Source: Salipiger pallidus
GTDB lineage: Bacteria > Pseudomonadota > Alphaproteobacteria > Rhodobacterales > Rhodobacteraceae
DNA: 64,000 bases
Direction: 5' to 3'
NCBI RefSeq assembly: GCF_014643635.1
Contig: NZ_BMJV01000006.1
Location: 1-64,000 of the forward strand
Of this stretch, positions 1 to 7,870 are shown in pieces. The notes under the pieces were generated by a model. It ran no database searches, was not told where the DNA came from, and saw only the letters and a list, made by a program, of their open reading frames with translations. The translations under genes and the position numbers were made by a program. Positions within the stretch are counted from its first letter, which is position 1. The number at the start of each line of letters is the position of its first letter.

Positions 1-179
1 ATTGAAGGTCGCAACCAGAGGCCGGATACACGAAGGAACTCGACCGCAATGCTGTTGCCAAAGTCAAAAAATCGCTTGCAGCCCCGGGGGCGTCCATACA
101 CGGGATATTCGGCCAGCGCGGCCCCTGCGGACAGGATCATCGCGCCTGCGATGGCGGTTTTCTTGAAGATGTTGAGCAT
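1..179 (-). CDS. N-terminus of a secreted protein, cut by the window edge; possibly a broken Bug/TctC-type binding protein
   Basis: The reading frame starts at ATG 179 with a strong Shine-Dalgarno (GGAGGAG) about 4-5 nt upstream and stays open to the window edge, giving 59 codons. Residues 1-23 form a classic Sec signal peptide (two lysines, an Ala/Ile/Leu core, cleavage after ALA). The mature part starts EYPV, which fits the beginning of a TctC/Bug tricarboxylate-binding protein. The next roughly 30 residues do not show the usual VPW...GGG pattern of that family, so either it is another family or the gene is disrupted around position 100. It lies 27 nt after the stop of the RraA-type aldolase gene on the same strand, a common neighbour of Bug proteins. 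Family assignment is inference from context; the signal peptide is what the sequence shows. Confidence 0.45.
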   Translation of the reverse strand, partial: MLNIFKKTAIAGAMILSAGAALAEYPVYGRPRGCKRFFDFGNSIAVEFLRVSGLWLRPS

Positions 180-206
180 GTTACTCCTCCGTTTCATGCG
201 TGTGTT

Positions 207-893
207 TCAGTCGTCGAGCAGGGCGCAGCCGCGTTCCTTGAGCGCGCGGTCGACCCAGGTCCGGTCGTTGGTGCCGGCCTCGATGTCTGCCATTTGTTTG
301 ATTTCTTTCGCAGACTTGTCCTGAGTGGCTTTCAGGATCGTCTCGGCCCCGTCGATCGGCACGCAGAGCACACCATCGCTGTCGCCGATGACGATGTCGC
401 CGGGGTGGAACACCATGCCGTCGATGGCGATGGGCACGTTCACCTCTCCGGGGCCGTCCTTGTAAGGGCCGCGATGGGTGACACCCGCCGCCCAGGTGGG
501 CAGGTTGGTTTCGCGGAAATTGTCCAAATCACGAATCGCGCCGTCAATGACAAAGCCGACAACACCTTTCTTGATTGCGTAGGCCAGCATCAGCTCGCCC
601 ATCAGCGCGTTGTCCAGCGCGCCGCCCGCATCGACGACGATCACGTCGCCGGGCACGGCCCGGTCGATGGCCGCGTGGAGCATAAGGTTATCGCCGGGGC
701 GCGCCTTGACGGTCAGGGCGACGCCCGCCATGCCACCCGACGTGTGCATCGGGCGCAGGCGCGACCCGGCGGCTGTCATGCGCGACATGCTGTCAGACAC
801 GTTGGCGACGGGCAGCTTGGCGAATTCGGCGACGATCTCAGGAGCGGCGACGCGGTCGCGTTTGAGGATACGGAACCCGGTGGTCATGGTCAT
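207..893 (-). CDS. RraA-family protein, probable 4-hydroxy-4-methyl-2-oxoglutarate aldolase / demethylmenaquinone methyltransferase-like
   Basis: The 228-residue protein has the RraA fold signature. A GAIRDLD segment near residue 120 carries the conserved Arg-Asp pair that in class II HMG aldolases binds substrate and a divalent metal, and GDIVIGDSDGV follows near residue 170. Members with this aldolase role cleave 4-hydroxy-4-methyl-2-oxoglutarate or related oxo-acids to pyruvate in the cytoplasm. RraA itself instead inhibits RNase E. The catabolic neighbours, a hydroxyacid dehydrogenase and a LysR regulator, favour the aldolase reading. Its ATG overlaps the stop of the upstream dehydrogenase by 4 nt (ATGA), indicating an operon with translational coupling. 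Substrate is not resolvable from sequence. Confidence 0.85.
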   Translation of the reverse strand: MTMTTGFRILKRDRVAAPEIVAEFAKLPVANVSDSMSRMTAAGSRLRPMHTSGGMAGVALTVKARPGDNLMLHAAIDRAVPGDVIVVDAGGALDNALMGELMLAYAIKKGVVGFVIDGAIRDLDNFRETNLPTWAAGVTHRGPYKDGPGEVNVPIAIDGMVFHPGDIVIGDSDGVLCVPIDGAETILKATQDKSAKEIKQMADIEAGTNDRTWVDRALKERGCALLDD

Positions 894-1900
894 TTCTCCA
901 TACTGGCCGGCTCGGCCTGTGCGGCGGCCAGCAATTTTCGATTGATGATGCGTTCGGGAGCGACGGGCTGCCCGTCGAGGATCTGAAAGATCCCGCGCAC
1001 GGCATCGACGCCGACCCGTGCCCCCGCTTGGCGGGTGACTCCCCCGATATGCGGGGTCAGCACGATGCGTGGCTCGGCAAAGAACGGATGGTCGGCCTCA
1101 GGCGGCTCAACCGCGAAAGTGTCGAGGCCCGCGCCCGCCAGATGGCCGCTCTGGATCGCGGCCAGAAGCGCCGGCTCGTCGATCAGCCCGCCACGAGCAG
1201 TGTTGACCACGAATGCGCCTTCCGGCATCCGGGCGATTGCTTGCGCATTCAGGATCTGCCGCGTCTGGGGGGTCAGCGGGCAATGCAGGCTCAGCACATT
1301 GGCCCCCGCTAGAAGCTCGTCGAAGCTGTCGCAGCGGGTGACGCCGAGTTCCTCGAAGGCGCTATCCGGCGCGTACGGATCGTAACCGATGAGGGTCAGC
1401 CCCAAACCCTTGGCCATGCGACCCGTGGCCTGTGCGATCGCACCCATGCCCATCAGCCCCATGGTGGATCCGGCAATCTCGCGTCCCGCAAAGCCCGGCT
1501 TTTCCCAGCGACCGTCCCGCAGCCCAGCATCAAGCGGCAGGATCCGCTTGGCGCAAGACAGAAGCAGCGCGATGGCATGTTCGGCAACGGACACGGCGTT
1601 GGCACCGGTCGCGACCAGCACTGGAATACCCCGATCGGCAGCGGCCTGGATGTCGATATTGTCGACCCCGACACCGTGCTTCGAAATCACCTTGAGCTGC
1701 GGCGCCGCGTCCATGACGGCGGCGTCAAGACGCCCCATGCGCGACACGATCCCTTCGGCGCCTGTCTTCTGAAGATACTCGGAAATCACCGCGCTGTCAG
1801 CATAGGGCGGGGTATGCACCGTCTTGTAACCGTGATCCTCCACCAGCTGGGCGGCGGACGGATCGAGGTCAGGCCCCGTAACGAGGATTGTCTTGCTCAT
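890..1900 (-). CDS. D-isomer-specific 2-hydroxyacid dehydrogenase (phosphoglycerate-dehydrogenase-like)
   Basis: This is a 336-residue NAD-dependent dehydrogenase. An N-terminal catalytic half contains KHGVGVDNID (near residue 75). It is followed by a Rossmann domain with GLMGMGAIA, then NTARGGLIDE with the catalytic Arg, a VEPP segment with the catalytic Glu and TPHIGG with the catalytic His. These form the usual R-E-H set of the family. An upstream in-frame ATG exists, but the start at 1900 is preferred because GGAG lies 9 nt before it and the protein then begins MSKTILVTG. It overlaps the aldolase gene by 4 nt and is divergent from a LysR gene, so the two enzyme genes are probably induced together by that regulator. 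The exact 2-hydroxyacid substrate is unknown; it need not be 3-phosphoglycerate. Confidence 0.88.
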   Translation of the reverse strand: MSKTILVTGPDLDPSAAQLVEDHGYKTVHTPPYADSAVISEYLQKTGAEGIVSRMGRLDAAVMDAAPQLKVISKHGVGVDNIDIQAAADRGIPVLVATGANAVSVAEHAIALLLSCAKRILPLDAGLRDGRWEKPGFAGREIAGSTMGLMGMGAIAQATGRMAKGLGLTLIGYDPYAPDSAFEELGVTRCDSFDELLAGANVLSLHCPLTPQTRQILNAQAIARMPEGAFVVNTARGGLIDEPALLAAIQSGHLAGAGLDTFAVEPPEADHPFFAEPRIVLTPHIGGVTRQAGARVGVDAVRGIFQILDGQPVAPERIINRKLLAAAQAEPASMEK

Positions 1901-2004
1901 CGCACATGTCTCCACAGCGTCCCGAAGCCTCGGGGCGCGCCATTTCGTGTCTCTGTTTTTCGATTGGCCCAAAGCGGTCTCCCGAACCTGCTATGGGTGT
2001 CCTC

Positions 2005-2029
2005 CTTGGTTGGGAACCGTATCGCCAAG
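2005..2029. promoter_or_regulatory. Inverted repeat in the divergent LysR promoter region, candidate operator
   Basis: CTTGG (2005-2009) is mirrored by CCAAG (2025-2029) in the 188-nt space between the dehydrogenase and LysR starts. LysR regulators usually bind such dyads in divergent promoter regions. The arms are only 5 bp, so this is a weak candidate. Confidence 0.25.
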
Positions 2030-2088
2030 AATGACTTCACAAAAGCGCGTATTTCTGGTTGTTAGATTTAGAAAAAGTGGATTTGACC

Positions 2089-2985
2089 ATGGACACACGG
2101 CAGCTCAAGACCCTTATGGCGATTCAATCGCATGGCACCTTCGCGCAGGCGGCAGACCTTGTCGGCCTGACACCTTCAGCCGTCAGCCAGCAGGTTCATG
2201 CGCTCGAGGAGGAACTGCGCGTGACCATCTTCGACCGCACCAAAAGACCACCTCGGATCACGCCTGAAGGCCTCCAGGTCATTCAAATGGCGGAAGATAT
2301 CCTGCGCCGTGCCGAGGACGCGAAGGCCAGTTTGCGCGGCGACCAGATCGCCGGGACGCTTATGCTGGGATCAGTCCGCTCGAGTGCGCTGAACCTGCTG
2401 CCACGCGCCATGGTGCAGATGCGCGGACGCTACCCGGACCTGAAGCCAAGCTTGCGAGTGTCCCTTTCCTCAACCTTGATCGCGGACGTGGCCGGCGGAC
2501 GGCTCGACGCCGCTATCGTCGCGGAACACCTCGGAATTCCCAGCACCCTGCGCTGGAGCCCCTTCCTTCGTGAACCGCTTTGGCTGATCGTGCCGCGTGG
2601 CATGGAAGCGAGCGACCCAATCGAACTGTTGAACACGCGACCCTACATCCGTTTCCGAAGCGCCGTGCCGCTGGCGAACCTGATCGATACAGAGTTGTCC
2701 CGTCTCGGCGTTGTAACCAACGACGTCGCCGAAATTGACACCATCGGATCGATCGTCACAGGCGTCCGGCAAGGTCTGGGCATCTCGGTTGTGCCGCATG
2801 TTGCTCTGCAGGACCCCGAGGATCTGAACATCACGCGCATGGCCTTCGGCGTTCCGCAGGTGACCCGCCAGATCGGCATCGTCGAAAGGACTGCTGCGCC
2901 GCGTGCTGAAATCATCGCCCTTCTGCACGCAGTCCTCGCGGACCTCTGCGGTGACCACGGAGTGGTTAGGCCCACAAGATCCTGA
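2089..2985 (+). CDS. LysR-family transcriptional regulator
   Basis: The protein has 298 residues, the normal length for the family. Residues 1-60 hold the winged helix-turn-helix (FAQAADLVGLTPSAVSQQVHALE). The rest is a type 2 periplasmic-binding-like effector domain, ending in the IGIVERTAAP...IIALLHAVL segment typical of the C-terminus. The ATG at 2089 gives the standard LysR start (MDTRQLKTL); an upstream TTG in frame would add only ten residues. It is transcribed away from the hydroxyacid dehydrogenase/RraA operon and is the obvious local regulator of it, with a small carboxylate as likely inducer (inference). Confidence 0.9.
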   Translation: MDTRQLKTLMAIQSHGTFAQAADLVGLTPSAVSQQVHALEEELRVTIFDRTKRPPRITPEGLQVIQMAEDILRRAEDAKASLRGDQIAGTLMLGSVRSSALNLLPRAMVQMRGRYPDLKPSLRVSLSSTLIADVAGGRLDAAIVAEHLGIPSTLRWSPFLREPLWLIVPRGMEASDPIELLNTRPYIRFRSAVPLANLIDTELSRLGVVTNDVAEIDTIGSIVTGVRQGLGISVVPHVALQDPEDLNITRMAFGVPQVTRQIGIVERTAAPRAEIIALLHAVLADLCGDHGVVRPTRS

Positions 2986-3391
2986 CCGTGGCCGCTTTGT
3001 CGATCACCGTAACGATACGCCAGGCCCCAGGTTCTTTGAAAGCGTCAGTTGACAGAACTGCACAGTGTGACTGTCACAGATCTCCAAACCTCTCACTGTG
3101 AATGCCATCACTTTGGACCGAGAGCAGTCATGATCTCAAGAGGCCGAAAACGGCCACCCGATCGTTACGCAAAGGTCCGCCTTGGGCCGTCAGGGTCCGC
3201 AGGCCTGGCGGACCAGGGCGAGGGGCCTGCCGCGCCGCCGCAGGTCCGCTCTGAGCCCTTTCATACGTATGTCGCTAATCTGATGAACTTCAGTATGGGC
3301 GGCAGCCGATCGCTATCCGACCGTCGCTACACTCCTAAGCGAGAAGTATCGGGTAGTTCGGCAAGCTGCTTTCGCAGCTTGCCTAGAGATC
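2986..3391. other. Intergenic region with an operator-like palindrome and a perfect hairpin
   Basis: No convincing gene lies between LysR and rsgA; the small frames here lack family features. Two structures stand out. TGTGAC-T-GTCACA (3066-3078) sits inside a larger CACAGTG/CACTGTG dyad (3061-3100). A perfect 9-bp hairpin with a 4-nt loop occupies 3361-3382; on the minus strand its loop reads GAAA, a GNRA tetraloop. Function unknown. Confidence 0.4.
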
Positions 3392-3416
3392 GCCGGATCA
3401 TTCGGATCCGGCTTTT
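3392..3416 (+). terminator. Rho-independent terminator-like hairpin
   Basis: An 8-bp perfect stem GCCGGATC/GATCCGGC (3392-3399 and 3405-3412) with a 5-nt loop is followed by TTTT. It follows the 3361-3382 hairpin and lies between convergent genes. It could end transcripts from the LysR side or a small RNA read on the plus strand. Confidence 0.6.
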
Positions 3417-3427
3417 GCCCTCAGCGC

Positions 3428-4504
3428 CTACCACTTCTCTTTCTGTTGGATGGATCGGTGCATCTTGTGCCTTGACCTGTCATGCGCCTTGCGTTCGGCT
3501 AGGGTCGCCGAATTGAAGCGCTCTTCGGCAGCAAGTTTGCGCCACCGCATCATACGGGACATATCGAGAGCACCTTCGTCGAGGGCCTGCCGAATGGCAC
3601 ATCCAGGCTCACTCTCATGCTGACAATCCCTGAAACGGCACTGTCCCGCCAGGGTGACCAGATCGTCGAACAGCTCTGAGATGCCTGTTCCGACATCGGT
3701 GAGCTGAAGCTCTCGCATACCGGGCGTGTCGAGAACGGCGCATCCATCGGACGTGAAGTGGAGCTGCCGTCGCGTTGTCGTATGGCGGCCTTTGCTGTCG
3801 TCTTCGCGAATGCCTGCCGTCTCGGCCACACCCTTCTTCATGAGCGCATTTACCAGCGTCGACTTACCGACACCGGACGATCCAAGAAAGGCGATGGTCT
3901 GACCCGTGGCGCACCACGGCGACAGCCTGGCGACTATGTCGTCACGCAGAGCGTCGAGGGCTTCGACCAGCACCCGGTCGGAGATCGCGCGCGCCGCAGC
4001 GAGCTGGGGAGCAGGATCCACGCACAGATCGGCCTTGGTCAGCAGGATGACGGGGGTTACATCGGCTTCGAATGCCAGGGCGATGTAGCGCTCCAGTCGT
4101 GCGATGTTGAAGTCCTTGTTGCAGGACGAGACGATGAAGACTGTGTCCACATTGGAGGCGATCAGCTGGAGCTTGCGATCATGACCGGGCGCGCGCCGCT
4201 CGAACACGCTGCTGCGGTTCAACACTGTGCTGCGCGTGGGTGCGGTTCGGTCCAGCAAAAGCCAGTCGCCAACGGTTGTGTCGGGGATGGGCGGTATGAT
4301 CGTGTCGATCCCGTCTCCCAGCAAACGCAGGCCAGTTCTGTGAACCTCACAAACGCGCGCGGGTGGCGTAGCGATGAGAGTTTCGACGTCGCACTGCTGG
4401 ATGAAAAAGGATCTCCAGCCCAGTTTACGCAAGGTTTCGGGTCCTTGCCCGGACAAGGGTTTCGAGGCCGCGGACGGCAAGAAGCGAGAATAGTCTCGTG
4501 TCAT
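3428..4504 (-). CDS. rsgA: Ribosome small-subunit-dependent GTPase A
   Basis: RsgA (YjeQ) is a circularly permuted GTPase that helps late maturation of the 30S subunit. The 358-residue product shows the diagnostic permuted order: G4 (LLTKADLC, about residue 160), then the P-loop G1 (FLGSSGVGKST, about 210), then G3 (LDTPGM, about 260). A C-terminal zinc-binding knuckle CRFRDCQHESEPGC supplies the Cys/His ligands. An N-terminal OB-fold-like segment contains the GDWLLLD pattern. The chosen ATG at 4504 gives a normal family length; the frame runs further upstream without a better start. It stands alone, convergent with LysR. Confidence 0.95.
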   Translation of the reverse strand: MTRDYSRFLPSAASKPLSGQGPETLRKLGWRSFFIQQCDVETLIATPPARVCEVHRTGLRLLGDGIDTIIPPIPDTTVGDWLLLDRTAPTRSTVLNRSSVFERRAPGHDRKLQLIASNVDTVFIVSSCNKDFNIARLERYIALAFEADVTPVILLTKADLCVDPAPQLAAARAISDRVLVEALDALRDDIVARLSPWCATGQTIAFLGSSGVGKSTLVNALMKKGVAETAGIREDDSKGRHTTTRRQLHFTSDGCAVLDTPGMRELQLTDVGTGISELFDDLVTLAGQCRFRDCQHESEPGCAIRQALDEGALDMSRMMRWRKLAAEERFNSATLAERKAHDRSRHKMHRSIQQKEKW

Positions 4505-4690
4505 TGTAGTGAGCTTTCGTGTTCGAAAGGCGGGGGATCCCGCTCTGCAAAAGTGCTTTCGGATAAGGATGCAAACCATTTGGCACCGTCCCGGTTCAGG
4601 CGGTGGATCCAACTCGACTGATTTTGCATCGGGAGGGCGCTATGCCTCCCCACTTTAACAGGTCATCAAACCTCCGTGACACTGGTTCGT

Positions 4691-4727
4691 CCTTAAAAGA
4701 AACAGGCCCCGCTTGCAAGAGTGGGGC
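4691..4727 (-). terminator. Terminator-like hairpin, minus strand
   Basis: Read on the minus strand, GGCCCC and GGGGCC pair across a 12-nt loop and are followed by TGTTTCTTTT. It lies upstream of rsgA and could end a minus-strand transcript coming from the 4.7-5.1 kb region. Confidence 0.4.
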
Positions 4728-4857
4728 CCTGAGCTGACAGAACAGGTCCCCAAGTCTCGGAATGCACCACCCGTGGCATAAAGCTGGGTTCTGCCGCGCC
4801 GCTTGCGTTACACTGCGAACGCAGCGAACGGCAGCTTTGTCCGCACACCGGACCTTC

Positions 4858-4882
4858 AGGACCGTTCGAAAACGGTCCTTTT
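4858..4882 (+). terminator. Perfect stem-loop followed by a short T-run
   Basis: A 9-bp perfect stem AGGACCGTT/AACGGTCCT with a CGAA loop (TTCG on the other strand) is followed by TTT. No gene upstream on the plus strand is evident, so it may belong to an uncalled small RNA or be a structural remnant. Confidence 0.4.
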
Positions 4883-5132
4883 CGCCGGCAGCAGAAACCG
4901 TTGAGTTTTGGCACATCCTTTGGTGCGGAGAATGTCCGGAAAGGTGACGGGTTTTCGATGCGGGCCGTGGTGCAACAGTACCGCGTGGCGAGTGGTCTGT
5001 TGCGAAGCGGTGTGATTTGATCCCCAGCACGGTGTCGGATTGGAGGCGGCTGGCGCGGCAAGCCAGAAACTGCGTGTCTTGGTGATCAGGATCGAAGCGA
5101 TCGTCTTGATGCTGGTCATAGCAATATCCATG

Positions 5133-5157
5133 AAAAAGGCCGCCCGAATGGGCGGCC
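5133..5157 (-). terminator. Rho-independent terminator of the lipoprotein gene
   Basis: On the minus strand an 8-bp perfect stem GGCCGCCC/GGGCGGCC with a 4-nt loop is followed by five T residues. It sits about 30 nt after the stop codon of the small lipoprotein gene. Confidence 0.8.
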
Positions 5158-5186
5158 GAAATGCACTGGATCGGATGGTTCTGGCG

Positions 5187-5441
5187 TCAGTCGCCGGAAG
5201 CGTAGAGCAATGCGATGTCACGGTGGTGCAAAGCGCATTCGGGATCTTCGCGTACAAGGACCGCAGCCTCGGCCTCAAGGATGACATTGCAGCCGTTTTC
5301 GAAGCTGTATTGCCGCTGGCCGGTTGGCAGGACGCTTTGCACCGGGACTTCGTCCATCGGACGTTCGCCTTGGGGCGCGGGATCTGCGCAACCTGACACG
5401 AGTGCGCAGAATGGGAGTATCAGAAGGGCTGGTTTCATCAT
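5187..5441 (-). CDS. Small predicted lipoprotein, function unknown
   Basis: The 84-residue product begins with a lipoprotein signal: MMKP, a hydrophobic stretch ALLILPFCAL, then lipobox LVSGC with the acylated Cys near residue 18. The mature part is about 67 residues, acidic, and carries two further cysteines (in ENGCNV and PECALH) that could form one disulfide in the periplasm. No family is recognised. It has its own terminator 30 nt downstream and no operon partner. The annotation rests on the lipobox, the terminator and the compact reading frame. Confidence 0.65.
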   Translation of the reverse strand: MMKPALLILPFCALVSGCADPAPQGERPMDEVPVQSVLPTGQRQYSFENGCNVILEAEAAVLVREDPECALHHRDIALLYASGD

Positions 5442-5501
5442 GAATCTCTCGTAATGCTGTCTGATCCAACTTGCGTTGCCGGGGTTTAGTTTCCTTCTAG
5501 G

Positions 5502-5705
5502 TCATGTTGATGAAAGGCGGACCCAGAGGCGGATAGATGTGATGTCGACGAAGCCCAGGAAGCTTTCAGCGGTTTTGTCGTATCGTGTGGCGACGCGCCG
5601 TGCGTTTTTCAGCTTGTTGAAGCACCGTTCAACAAGGTTTCGCAATGAGTACAGCGAGTGATCTACACCGACGCGCATCTTGCGTGATTTGCGCATAGGA
5701 ATTTG
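5502..5705 (-). pseudogene. C-terminal fragment of an IS5-family transposase
   Basis: On the minus strand, SLRNLVERCFNKLKNARRV and then ATRYDKTAESFLGFV match the well-conserved C-terminus of IS5-group DDE transposases, including the catalytic Glu region (RNxxERCFNKLK) and the terminal SIRLW. The frame ends at a normal stop (5502-5504). The N-terminal two thirds are missing: upstream of about 5700 the sequence changes to another element in opposite orientation. It is therefore a dead remnant. Confidence 0.8.
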
Positions 5706-5725
5706 GGCGAGCACGTCGGGGTCGT

Positions 5726-6173
5726 TTGCAGGAGATCTCCGGCAGCCACATCGGCGATGCGCAGATCCTACCCAACTTTCTCGCCCAAATCTCTGCGGTT
5801 CAGGCAATCGGCAGCGTCACGGCATATGGCGCCTACGACACGCGCAAGTATCATGATATTATTGCCGAGTGCGGCGCCGCTGCGGTCATCCCGCCTCGCA
5901 AGAATGCGAAACCGTGGAAGACGGTCGCTGACGGAGCCGTAGCGCGCAACGAGACCCTGCGCACATCCAAGTCTCGGCCGCGCCCTGTGGCGACGGTGGA
6001 GCGGCTACAAACACTTGAGACGCGTTGAGACGAAGATGCACTGTGAGAAACTGCTGGGCCAGCGGCTCACGGCAAGGGACTTCGACCGCGGGGTCGCCAA
6101 GCTCTAGGTCCGCTTCGCCGCCCCGAACGGATACACCGCTCTCGGCATCGCGATCACCGAGCCTGTGGGATAA
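5726..6173 (+). pseudogene. Degraded IS5-family transposase remnant
   Basis: Plus-strand sequence encodes SGSHIGDAQ, AYDTRKYHD, AAAVIPPRKNAKPWK and, after a frameshift near 5972, RRVETKMHCEKLLGQRL, then NGYTALGIAITEPVG up to the stop at 6171-6173. These are conserved blocks of the IS5/IS903-like DDE transposases common in Rhodobacteraceae. An in-frame TAG (6105-6107) and the frameshift inactivate it, and the usual DGAYD motif reads YGAYD. It abuts, in opposite orientation, a fragment of a different IS5-group transposase, so at least two insertions or rearrangements met here. Confidence 0.8.
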
Positions 6174-6605
6174 ATCTGTCCGAGGAAGGGTTTACCTCGA
6201 CCATAAGCGGATTTTCACAAACAGAAGGCCCTTGAGGGGAGCACGAGAAAAGGCCGGAGAGAGGATAGGGGGGGGGATCGCGTCAGGGCTGTCCGACCTC
6301 GCGTGTCACGGGATCACTGGCGCGGACTGCTTGCAGCTGACCGCCGCGCCGCGCGACCTTGGTGATGAGCGCCCTCGTCGCCGGTACGCTGCGGTGGCAT
6401 CACCAGATGTGCCAGGGTGAAACCGCGTTAGCAGTTTCGCCATTTGTTTCTCGAATGTTCTGCCAAACTTTAACGCCAATTTATTTGTTTTCATTAAGTA
6501 ATCGCCAGTTTTAGATTCTGGCGCCTTTGGCGTGGGGATAGGAGTCCCTTCATTCGCACCACTTCCCCCTTGCACAAACGCCGCTCTCGGCGCAACGCTG
6601 CGGTC
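6174..6605. other. Intergenic region between IS remnant and AGE-family gene
   Basis: About 430 nt with a run of G residues (6270-6277) and an AT-richer stretch (6440-6510) that probably holds the promoter of the downstream isomerase gene. The short frames on either strand show no family features. Nothing else is seen. Confidence 0.4.
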
Positions 6606-7811
6606 ATGACCAGCCCGCTTTCAGATCCCTCCCGCATCGCCCGGCAGAAGGCTCTTGCCCTGCGTAACCTCGACCTCTTCCGCGCGAGCCTGCGGCCCGA
6701 TGGCCACTTTGCCGCGCTGGACCGCGATGGCACGCCGAAGCCCGGCCCGCAGGAGCTTATCGCCATCAGCCGGCTGGTGCACAGCTACGCGCTTGGCCAT
6801 ATCGCCGGGGCGCCGGACTGCGAAACAATCATCGACACCGGGGTGCGGACCCTGTGGCGCACTCTTGGGGACGATCTGCATGGCGGATACCTTGCCGCGG
6901 TGGAGGGCGACGGCCCGGTGCGCTCGGACAAGCTGGCCTACGGCCACGCCTTCGTTCTGCTGGCCGCCTCGAGCGCCGAGGCCGCCGGCCACCCAGATGC
7001 CGCGCGCCTGCGCCAGGACGTGACCGGGGTGCTCGAGGACCGGTTCCTCGACCCGGCGCGGGGCCTTTACGAGGACGAGTTCCGGCGCGACTGGACTCGC
7101 TTCTCGCAATACCGGGGCATGAACGCCAACATGCACGCCACCGAGGCGCACCTCGCCGCCTTTGAGATCACCGGGGACCAGCGGCACCTTGACCGGGCGC
7201 AGACCATCCTGCGCTTTTTCGTGGACGAGATCGCCGCCACTCGTGGCTGGCGCCTGACCGAACACTACCACCCGGACTGGAGCGTTGACGAAAGCTACGA
7301 GGGCGATCCGATGTTCCGCCCGGCGGGCACCACACCGGGGCACAGCGTGGAATTTGGACGACTTTTGTTGCAGGCTTGGGACCTTGCAGGACGACCGAAG
7401 GATGACAGCGAGGCCAAGGCACGCGCCCTTATCGAAACGGCGTTGAAGGACGCATGGCAGCCCGGCGGCGGCATGGCCTACACGCTGGACTTCGACGGCA
7501 CCGTGCTGCGCCCGGATCGTCTGTGGTGGCCCGTGACCGAAGGCATTGGCGCCGTGGCGAGCCTGTTGAAGCTAGGCGGCACGGCATCCGACCGGGAGTG
7601 GTACGTCCGGCTGTGGGACAGTGCCGAGGCGCTGTTCATCGATGACACCCACGGCGGCTGGTTCCCGGAAGCTCAGGGCACCGAAGCCAAGGCATCCTTG
7701 TTCGAGGGCAAGCCCGACATCTACCACGCGCTTCAGGCCGAGCTTCTGCCGCTGCATGACGGCCTGTCCGGCCATTACACCGGGCTGAAAGGTGTGCTCG
7801 GGTCCGAGTGA
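6606..7811 (+). CDS. AGE-family sugar epimerase/isomerase (N-acylglucosamine 2-epimerase / YihS / mannose isomerase type)
   Basis: The 401-residue protein matches the (alpha/alpha)6-barrel AGE family. Landmarks include SRLVHSYALGH near residue 60, HATEAHLAAF near 180 (catalytic-site histidine), PGHSVEFGRLLLQAW near 245 (His-Glu) and GKPDIYHALQAELL near 375 (the C-terminal catalytic His). Family members interconvert aldoses and ketoses or 2-epimers in the cytoplasm (mannose/fructose, sulfoquinovose/sulfofructose, N-acyl sugars). The sequence alone does not fix the substrate. The ATG at 6606 is preferred over an in-frame start 12 codons upstream because it gives the normal N-terminus. It is monocistronic or leads into the DUF2794 gene 59 nt downstream. 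Confidence 0.82.
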   Translation: MTSPLSDPSRIARQKALALRNLDLFRASLRPDGHFAALDRDGTPKPGPQELIAISRLVHSYALGHIAGAPDCETIIDTGVRTLWRTLGDDLHGGYLAAVEGDGPVRSDKLAYGHAFVLLAASSAEAAGHPDAARLRQDVTGVLEDRFLDPARGLYEDEFRRDWTRFSQYRGMNANMHATEAHLAAFEITGDQRHLDRAQTILRFFVDEIAATRGWRLTEHYHPDWSVDESYEGDPMFRPAGTTPGHSVEFGRLLLQAWDLAGRPKDDSEAKARALIETALKDAWQPGGGMAYTLDFDGTVLRPDRLWWPVTEGIGAVASLLKLGGTASDREWYVRLWDSAEALFIDDTHGGWFPEAQGTEAKASLFEGKPDIYHALQAELLPLHDGLSGHYTGLKGVLGSE

Positions 7812-7870
7812 AACAGGCTGTTTGCACGGAAGGCCTTGATTTGTAGCAGGGTGAGGTTCAGCTTTAGGAA

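Larger units (their letters stand above)
4505..5132. other. Gene-poor intergenic region with hairpins
   Basis: About 630 nt lie between rsgA and a lipoprotein gene. Open frames exist on both strands, but none has a recognisable domain, a convincing start site or a membrane/signal segment, so none is called. The region carries two stem-loops (listed separately), which suggests short transcripts or gene remnants rather than a coding gene. Confidence 0.4.

Noticed and set aside
3049-3516. A 155-codon plus-strand frame downstream of LysR
   Set aside because: It runs through the hairpins and terminator into the antisense of rsgA and shows no protein family features.
4596-5030. A 144-codon minus-strand frame between rsgA and the lipoprotein
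   Set aside because: It lacks a ribosome site, domain or consistent composition and spans two hairpins and a terminator.
6025-6420. A plus-strand frame after the IS remnant
   Set aside because: It overlaps the out-of-frame transposase remnant and continues into low-complexity sequence. The transposase frame explains the first part.
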